This document shows positions 15,148 through 18,895 of a DNA stretch of 18,895 nucleotides, in pieces. The DNA is from an uncultured Lachnospiraceae bacterium. GTDB lineage: Bacteria; Bacillota; Clostridia; Lachnospirales; Lachnospiraceae. The stretch is taken from the NCBI GenBank assembly GCA_947591115.1, contig CANQCX010000010.1, positions 1 through 18,895 of the forward strand, written 5' to 3'. The translations under genes were made by a program, and so were the position numbers. The notes below the pieces were generated by a model. That model was not told where the DNA came from. It searched no databases and was given only the letters and a program-made list of their open reading frames with translations. Position 1 is the stretch's first letter. Every line of letters begins with the position of its first letter.

Positions 15148-15696
15148 ATGACAGCGACTGGCATAGTGAGACGGATAGATGATCTGGGAAGGATCGTAGT
15201 GCCGAAAGAGATTCGGAGAACGCTCCGGATCCGCGAGGGCGACCCTTTGGAAATTTTTACCAACCGCGAGGGGGAGATCCTGTTAAAAAAATATTCTCCG
15301 ATCGGAGAATTAAAGGAATTTGCAGAAAGTTATGCGGAAAGCCTTTCGCAGACGACGGGCGAATTGGTTTGTATTACCGACCGCGATTACGTAGTTGCGG
15401 CGGCGGGACCGAAAAAAAGGGAATACGACGGAAAGCCGTTGACAAGAGAGCTTGAAACGCTGATCGAACGGCGCGGCTCGCTTCAGGTTTCGTCAGAGGA
15501 AAATGCATTTATTAAAATTACGCTGGACGACGGCGGAGATTTCCCGATGGAAGCGATCTCAACGATCATCTGTAACGGCGACAGCATTGGTTCCGTCGTG
15601 TTATACGGAAAAAATGAAGACAAGTGGCAGTCTGATACCGCAAAACAGCTTGTACAGACGGCGGCGCAGTTTTTGGGAAAGCAGATGGAACAGTAG
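15148..15696 (+). CDS. spoVT: Stage V sporulation protein T (AbrB-type regulator)
   Basis: A 182-residue DNA-binding regulator acting in the developing spore. The N-terminal swapped-hairpin AbrB domain (about 1-52) is nearly identical to the Bacillus protein: TGIVRRIDDLGRIVVPKEIR, then TLRIREGDPLEIF and ILLKKYSP. The rest is a GAF-like domain (about 55-182) ending in AAQFLGKQMEQ, as in known SpoVT. SpoVT modulates SigG-dependent genes and is itself made in the forespore. The ATG has GGAGGA six bases upstream. The gene stands alone between its own regulatory region and a terminator. Its presence is the best evidence that the organism forms spores or descends from spore formers. Confidence 0.96.
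   Translation: MTATGIVRRIDDLGRIVVPKEIRRTLRIREGDPLEIFTNREGEILLKKYSPIGELKEFAESYAESLSQTTGELVCITDRDYVVAAAGPKKREYDGKPLTRELETLIERRGSLQVSSEENAFIKITLDDGGDFPMEAISTIICNGDSIGSVVLYGKNEDKWQSDTAKQLVQTAAQFLGKQMEQ
15293..15310. repeat. 18-bp perfect palindrome inside spoVT
   Basis: ATTCTCCGATCGGAGAAT is self-complementary over all 18 bases. It encodes part of the SPIGEL segment between the AbrB and GAF domains, so amino-acid constraint explains some of it. It could also be a binding site. Confidence 0.6.
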
Positions 15697-15701
15697 TTTT
15701 C

Positions 15702-15727
15702 AGGCGGCCTTTCGGGACCGCCTTTCC
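15702..15727 (+). terminator. Rho-independent terminator after spoVT
   Basis: AGGCGG (15702-15707) and CCGCCT (15718-15723) form a GC-rich 6-base-pair stem with a 10-base loop, followed by TTCCTT. It starts five bases past the spoVT stop. The T-tract is short, so termination may be partial. Confidence 0.7.
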
Positions 15728-15748
15728 TTATAGGAAATTGCACGTATG

Positions 15749-15777
15749 CAGGAAGGCTGCCGGCGGCAGGCTTTCTG
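15749..15777 (+). other. Second hairpin in the leader of the penicillin-binding protein gene
   Basis: CAGGAAG (15749-15755) pairs with CTTTCTG (15771-15777) with one G-U pair, and CTGCC (15757-15761) pairs with GGCAG (15765-15769) around a GGC loop, with one G-G mismatch between the two stems. No T-tract follows, so it is not a standard terminator. It ends about 10 bases before the Shine-Dalgarno GGAGGAG. Confidence 0.5.
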
Positions 15778-15799
15778 TATATGAGGAAAGGAGGAGTGT

Positions 15800-17947
15800 A
15801 TGTCAGAACAGAAGAAAAAGAAAAAAAAGAAAAAGCACCGTTTTTTCTGGTTCATGATCAAGCTCCAGATTTTCCTTATGATCTTGGTGCTGGGCGGACT
15901 GGGATATTATTATTTCGGAGGTTACGCCGAAGAAATTCAGCAGCTTCGGAAGGACGCGCAGCAGTTGGTGGCGCAGACGACGGAGAAGACGTTTGTTCCG
16001 TCCCAGACAAGCTCCATTTATGACAAAGACAATAATCTGATCTCGCAGCGCAAAGGCGAAAAAAACGCCGCCTATGTGCCGTATGAGGATATTCCGGCGG
16101 AATATATCGAAGCGGTAATCAGCATTGAGGATAAAAAATTTTACAGCCACAAGGGAGTGGACTACAAGGCTGTCTTACGTGCGGCGAAGGCCATGCTGGA
16201 AAATAACGGGAAACCGACGCAGGGCGGAAGCACAATCACGATGCAGCTTGCAAAGCTTACATATCTCCAATCGCTCCCGCCGGGGAAAAGCTGGCAGTAT
16301 AAAGTGCAGCAGATGTTTCTTGCCATCGAGCTGGAAAAGCATTACAGCAAGAATAAAATTCTGGAATTTTATCTGAATAACATCTATTTTGCAAACGGAT
16401 ATTACGGAATCGAGTCGGCGTGTCATGGATATTTTAACTGTGAGATCGACGCGCTGGATCTGTCCCAGATCGCATTTTTGTGCGCGATCCCGAACAGTCC
16501 GACCTACTATGATCCGGTAGTCAATTTTGACAATACGATCGAGCGCCGGAATCTGATCCTGAAAAATATGCTGGACGACGGCAAGATCGACCAGACGGCA
16601 TACGAAGCGGCGGTTCGGGAGGAAATCGTTTTAAACCGGCCGCAGGAAAAAAATACGCTGTGGAATAATTATATCGATACATATACCTATCACTGCGCGA
16701 CGCTTGCAATGATGGAAAATTCCGGATTTGAGATCCGTTATTATTTTGATTCGAAAGAAGAAGAAAAAGCGTATGACGAAGAATACGACGAGTTGTACGC
16801 AAACTGCCGCAAGCAGTTGGATGCGGGCGGCTATAAAATTTATACCTCAATTGACATGAGCCTTCAGGAAAAGCTACAGAACTCTGTAGATTCTACGCTT
16901 GCCGGTTTTACGGAAAAAGGGGACGACGGGGTTTTGTCCATGCAGGGCGCAGCCGTCTGCATTGACAATCTGACCGGATTTGTTGTCGCCATTGTAGGCG
17001 GAAGGAGTCAGGATTTTTCCAATTATACGTTAAACCGCGCCTATCAGAGCCATCGGCAGCCGGGAAGCTCCATCAAACCGCTGATCGTGTATACGCCTTG
17101 TTTTGAAAGGGGAATCACGCCGGAGGCGATTGTGGACGATCATGCGTTTGAGGGCGGTCCAAGCAATTCGGGCGATGTTTACTACGGAAAGGTAACGCTC
17201 CGTTTTGCGGTGCAGCAGTCGTTAAATACGGTTGCGTGGCAGCTTTATGAGCGTCTGACTCCGGAGGTCGGACTGCAGTATCTGAAAAATATGAATTTTA
17301 CCAACATCGTAGAGGAGGATTACGTGCTTCCGACCTCGCTGGGCGGATTTACAACCGGCGTATCTGCGCTGGAAATGGCTTCCGCTTATGCGACGCTGGA
17401 AAATGACGGCCTGTACCGTACGCCGACCTGCGTCAAAAAAATCATTGATTCGGATGAAAATCTGGTATATACCGCGCCTCAGACGGAAACGGTCATCTAT
17501 AAGGAAACTGCGGCAAGAATGATGACGGATGTTCTGACGTCGGTCATGAAAGAAGGAACCGGACGTTCCCGTATGCTGAACAATATGCCATGCGCGGGGA
17601 AAACCGGAACGACAAACGAAAAGAAGGACGGCTGGTTTGTCGGCTATACCCGTTACTATACCACCAGCGTCTGGGTTGGCTATGATTATCCAAGAGCCGT
17701 AGACGGATTGCAGGGCGCCTCCTATCCGGGCGAGATCTGGCAGAATTTTATGAATCAGGCGCATGAAGGACTGACGCCGATGGAATTTCTGCCTTATGTC
17801 CAAAGCGAGGAGATGCCTCCTTCGGAGCAGGAGAACGCTGCCGCGCCGGAAGAAGAAAATCAGGGCGGAGATAATCCGGAGGGAGAGAATCCAAACGGAG
17901 AAAATGCAGACGGTGAAAATCCGGACGGAGAAGCGGCGCAGCCGTAA
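15800..17947 (+). CDS. Class A penicillin-binding protein (glycosyltransferase/transpeptidase)
   Basis: A 715-residue bifunctional peptidoglycan synthase anchored by one N-terminal membrane helix (about 22-42) after a cytoplasmic run of eight lysines. The GT51 domain has catalytic Glu110 in ISIEDKKFYSHKG, GGSTITMQLAK, and EKHYSKNKILEFYLNNIYF. The transpeptidase domain has the acyl-enzyme Ser423 and Lys426 (PGSSIKP), a SLNT motif (SxN) and KTGT (601-604), so both activities look intact. The last ~50 residues are an acidic Pro/Glu/Asn-rich tail with four NPxGE-type repeats and would lie outside the membrane. The ATG at 15800 follows GGAGGAG. It lies between the spoVT terminator and a glucokinase gene. 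PbpA/PonA-like naming is possible, but the exact orthologue is not certain. Confidence 0.94.
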   Translation: MSEQKKKKKKKKHRFFWFMIKLQIFLMILVLGGLGYYYFGGYAEEIQQLRKDAQQLVAQTTEKTFVPSQTSSIYDKDNNLISQRKGEKNAAYVPYEDIPAEYIEAVISIEDKKFYSHKGVDYKAVLRAAKAMLENNGKPTQGGSTITMQLAKLTYLQSLPPGKSWQYKVQQMFLAIELEKHYSKNKILEFYLNNIYFANGYYGIESACHGYFNCEIDALDLSQIAFLCAIPNSPTYYDPVVNFDNTIERRNLILKNMLDDGKIDQTAYEAAVREEIVLNRPQEKNTLWNNYIDTYTYHCATLAMMENSGFEIRYYFDSKEEEKAYDEEYDELYANCRKQLDAGGYKIYTSIDMSLQEKLQNSVDSTLAGFTEKGDDGVLSMQGAAVCIDNLTGFVVAIVGGRSQDFSNYTLNRAYQSHRQPGSSIKPLIVYTPCFERGITPEAIVDDHAFEGGPSNSGDVYYGKVTLRFAVQQSLNTVAWQLYERLTPEVGLQYLKNMNFTNIVEEDYVLPTSLGGFTTGVSALEMASAYATLENDGLYRTPTCVKKIIDSDENLVYTAPQTETVIYKETAARMMTDVLTSVMKEGTGRSRMLNNMPCAGKTGTTNEKKDGWFVGYTRYYTTSVWVGYDYPRAVDGLQGASYPGEIWQNFMNQAHEGLTPMEFLPYVQSEEMPPSEQENAAAPEEENQGGDNPEGENPNGENADGENPDGEAAQP
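17873..17932 (+). repeat. Four tandem 15-bp units in the penicillin-binding protein tail
   Basis: Four imperfect 15-base units encode NPEGE, NPNGE, NADGE and NPDGE (residues 692-711). The array is in frame with the gene and near its 3' end. Such arrays change copy number easily without breaking the frame. Confidence 0.85.
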
Positions 17948-17975
17948 GATTTTTCTGGATTGGGAAAGGCGGATA

Positions 17976-17984
17976 TGCTACAAT
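17976..17984 (+). promoter_or_regulatory. Candidate extended -10 promoter of the glucokinase gene
   Basis: TGC-TACAAT is an extended -10 element (TGn plus a 5/6 TATAAT match), 29 bases after the PBP stop and 51 bases before the GTG start. No convincing -35 is present at 16-18 bases. Confidence 0.5.
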
Positions 17985-18021
17985 AAAAAAGAAACTGAAA
18001 ATCGAAACAGAAAGAGAGAAC

Positions 18022-18029
18022 AGGAGGGG
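18022..18029 (+). promoter_or_regulatory. Ribosome binding site fixing a GTG start
   Basis: AGGAGGGG lies 6 bases before GTG 18036. The next in-frame ATG (18084) would cut into the conserved ATP-binding motif DVGGTTIKMG, so GTG is the start. Confidence 0.8.
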
Positions 18030-18035
18030 GTTTTT

Positions 18036-18895
18036 GTGAAACAATACGGTTTCGGAGTAGACGTCGGAGGAACGACGATCAAAATGGGTTTTTTTGAAAC
18101 GAGCGGGAAGCTGCTCGATAAGTGGGAGATTCAGACAGATACGGAGGAAAACGGGAAGTCGATCCTTTCGGATATTGCACAGGCGGTTGACAATAAGCTG
18201 GCGCAGGAGGGAATCAGCAAAAGCGAAGTACAGGGAATCGGAATCGGAGTGCCGGGACCGGTGCGAAGCGACGGCGTAGTAAACGGCTGCGTCAATCTGG
18301 GATGGGGAACGGTTCATGTTGCCGAAGATCTGTCCGCATTGACCGGACTGGACGTAAAAGTAGGAAATGATGCGAATGTCGCCGCTTTGGGCGAGATGTG
18401 GCAAGGCGGAGCCAAAGGCAGCAAAGATGTCGTTATGGTTACGCTTGGAACCGGCGTAGGCGGCGGGATCATCGTAGACGGAAAGGTCGTTGCGGGCGCG
18501 CATGGAGCGGGCGGCGAGATCGGACATATCACTGTCAATAACGATGAGATTGAACCATGCAACTGCGGTCAGTACGGCTGTCTGGAGCAATACACGTCGG
18601 CTACCGGAATCGTACGCATGGCAAAGAGAAAGCTCGCAAAGACTTCGGAGGAAACGAGCCTGAGAAATTACACCGATATAACGGCAAAAGATATTTTCAA
18701 TGAAGCAAAATCAGGAGACGAGGTTGCGCTTGGACTGGTAGATGAGCTGGGCGAAATTCTGGGAGCAGCGCTTTCGAACCTGTGCTGCGTTGTGGATCCG
18801 GAGATCATTGTAATCGGAGGCGGTGTTTCCAAAGCGGGACAGATTTTGATTGACACCATCCAGAAGCACTACATTGAGACTTCCTTCCACGCATG
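18036..18895 (+). CDS. glk: ROK-family glucokinase, 3'-truncated
   Basis: 286 codons are visible; the reading frame is open to the window end, and about 25-30 C-terminal residues should be missing relative to the usual ~310-320. It phosphorylates glucose to glucose 6-phosphate with ATP in the cytoplasm. Visible motifs are the phosphate-binding DVGGTTIKMG (9-18), GIGIGVPGPV, catalytic Asp112 in GNDANVAALGE, LGTGVGGGII, GGEIGH with Glu161 and His164, and the ROK zinc site CNCGQYGCLE (Cys175, Cys177, Cys182). VDPEIIVIGGGVS near the end is also typical. ROK repressors carry an N-terminal helix-turn-helix; this protein has none, so it is a kinase. It has its own candidate promoter behind the PBP gene. 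Confidence 0.93.
   Translation, partial: MKQYGFGVDVGGTTIKMGFFETSGKLLDKWEIQTDTEENGKSILSDIAQAVDNKLAQEGISKSEVQGIGIGVPGPVRSDGVVNGCVNLGWGTVHVAEDLSALTGLDVKVGNDANVAALGEMWQGGAKGSKDVVMVTLGTGVGGGIIVDGKVVAGAHGAGGEIGHITVNNDEIEPCNCGQYGCLEQYTSATGIVRMAKRKLAKTSEETSLRNYTDITAKDIFNEAKSGDEVALGLVDELGEILGAALSNLCCVVDPEIIVIGGGVSKAGQILIDTIQKHYIETSFHA

Noticed and set aside
15811..15835. A AAA AAG slippery heptamer in the lysine codon run of the penicillin-binding protein gene (15823-15829), with an open -1 frame to 16023
   Set aside because: The run encodes a normal polybasic N-terminus, no stimulatory structure is evident just downstream, and the -1 product would be an unremarkable short peptide. It could cause sequencing or replication slippage but is not evidence of programmed frameshifting.
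17748..18590. 280-residue open frame on the minus strand over the PBP tail and glucokinase start
   Set aside because: It crosses two genes with intact catalytic motifs and has low-complexity composition; it is a mirror of their codon use.
1..18895. Search for CRISPR repeats, insertion sequences, tRNA/rRNA genes and toxin-antitoxin or defence islands
   Set aside because: No regularly spaced repeats, transposase motifs, terminal inverted repeats or RNA gene signatures were seen; all long frames are explained by the listed genes.

Overview
The window reads as a chromosomal segment of a spore-forming, anaerobic Bacillota, most likely a Lachnospiraceae-type Clostridia. This rests on clear SpoVT (sporulation), a Cbi-type (anaerobic) corrin pathway, strong AGGAGG-type ribosome binding sites, mid-GC content and tightly packed short operons. 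No mobile element, CRISPR array, tRNA or rRNA is visible. Most of the window is ordinary core genome, and I do not see a convincing new defence or mobile system.

Layout. (1) 1-4231, plus strand: the 3' end of a cobalamin (corrin ring) operon. It holds cbiH (5' truncated), a single-chain CbiJ-CbiE-CbiT fusion, cbiA, and a small cysteine-rich, probably metal-binding protein. The ends overlap or nearly abut (ATGA overlap, then TAA directly followed by ATG), so translation is probably coupled. (2) 4185-5491, minus strand: a VTT/TVP38-type membrane protein whose 3' end overlaps the cysteine-rich gene, and upstream of it a 185-residue protein resembling the C-terminal part of the flagellar cap protein FliD. 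(3) 5594-7680, plus: galM-like aldose 1-epimerase and a D-2-hydroxyacid dehydrogenase, closed by a strong hairpin terminator. (4) 7698-9380, plus: a membrane-anchored MutS-like ATPase just behind that terminator. (5) 9430-15046, plus: an LTA-synthase-family phosphoglycerol transferase, a large DHH phosphoesterase-HAD phosphatase fusion with a TTG start, aroE (YdiB-like) and aroK. (6) 15148-18895, plus: spoVT with its own regulatory region and terminator, a class A penicillin-binding protein, and a ROK glucokinase cut by the window end.

The genes form several functional modules: corrin ring synthesis; entry of sugars into glycolysis (mutarotase and, further on, glucokinase); the shikimate steps from dehydroshikimate to shikimate 3-phosphate; envelope polymer synthesis (LtaS-like enzyme, PBP); and late sporulation control. 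The items most worth a second look are the DHH-(tandem beta domain)-HAD fusion, the orphan FliD-C-like gene with a sigma-28-like -10 box, the spoVT leader with a 10-bp inverted repeat ending at the Shine-Dalgarno site, the 18-bp palindrome inside spoVT, the possible leaderless start of the LtaS-like gene, and the terminator standing between the dehydrogenase and the MutS-like gene.
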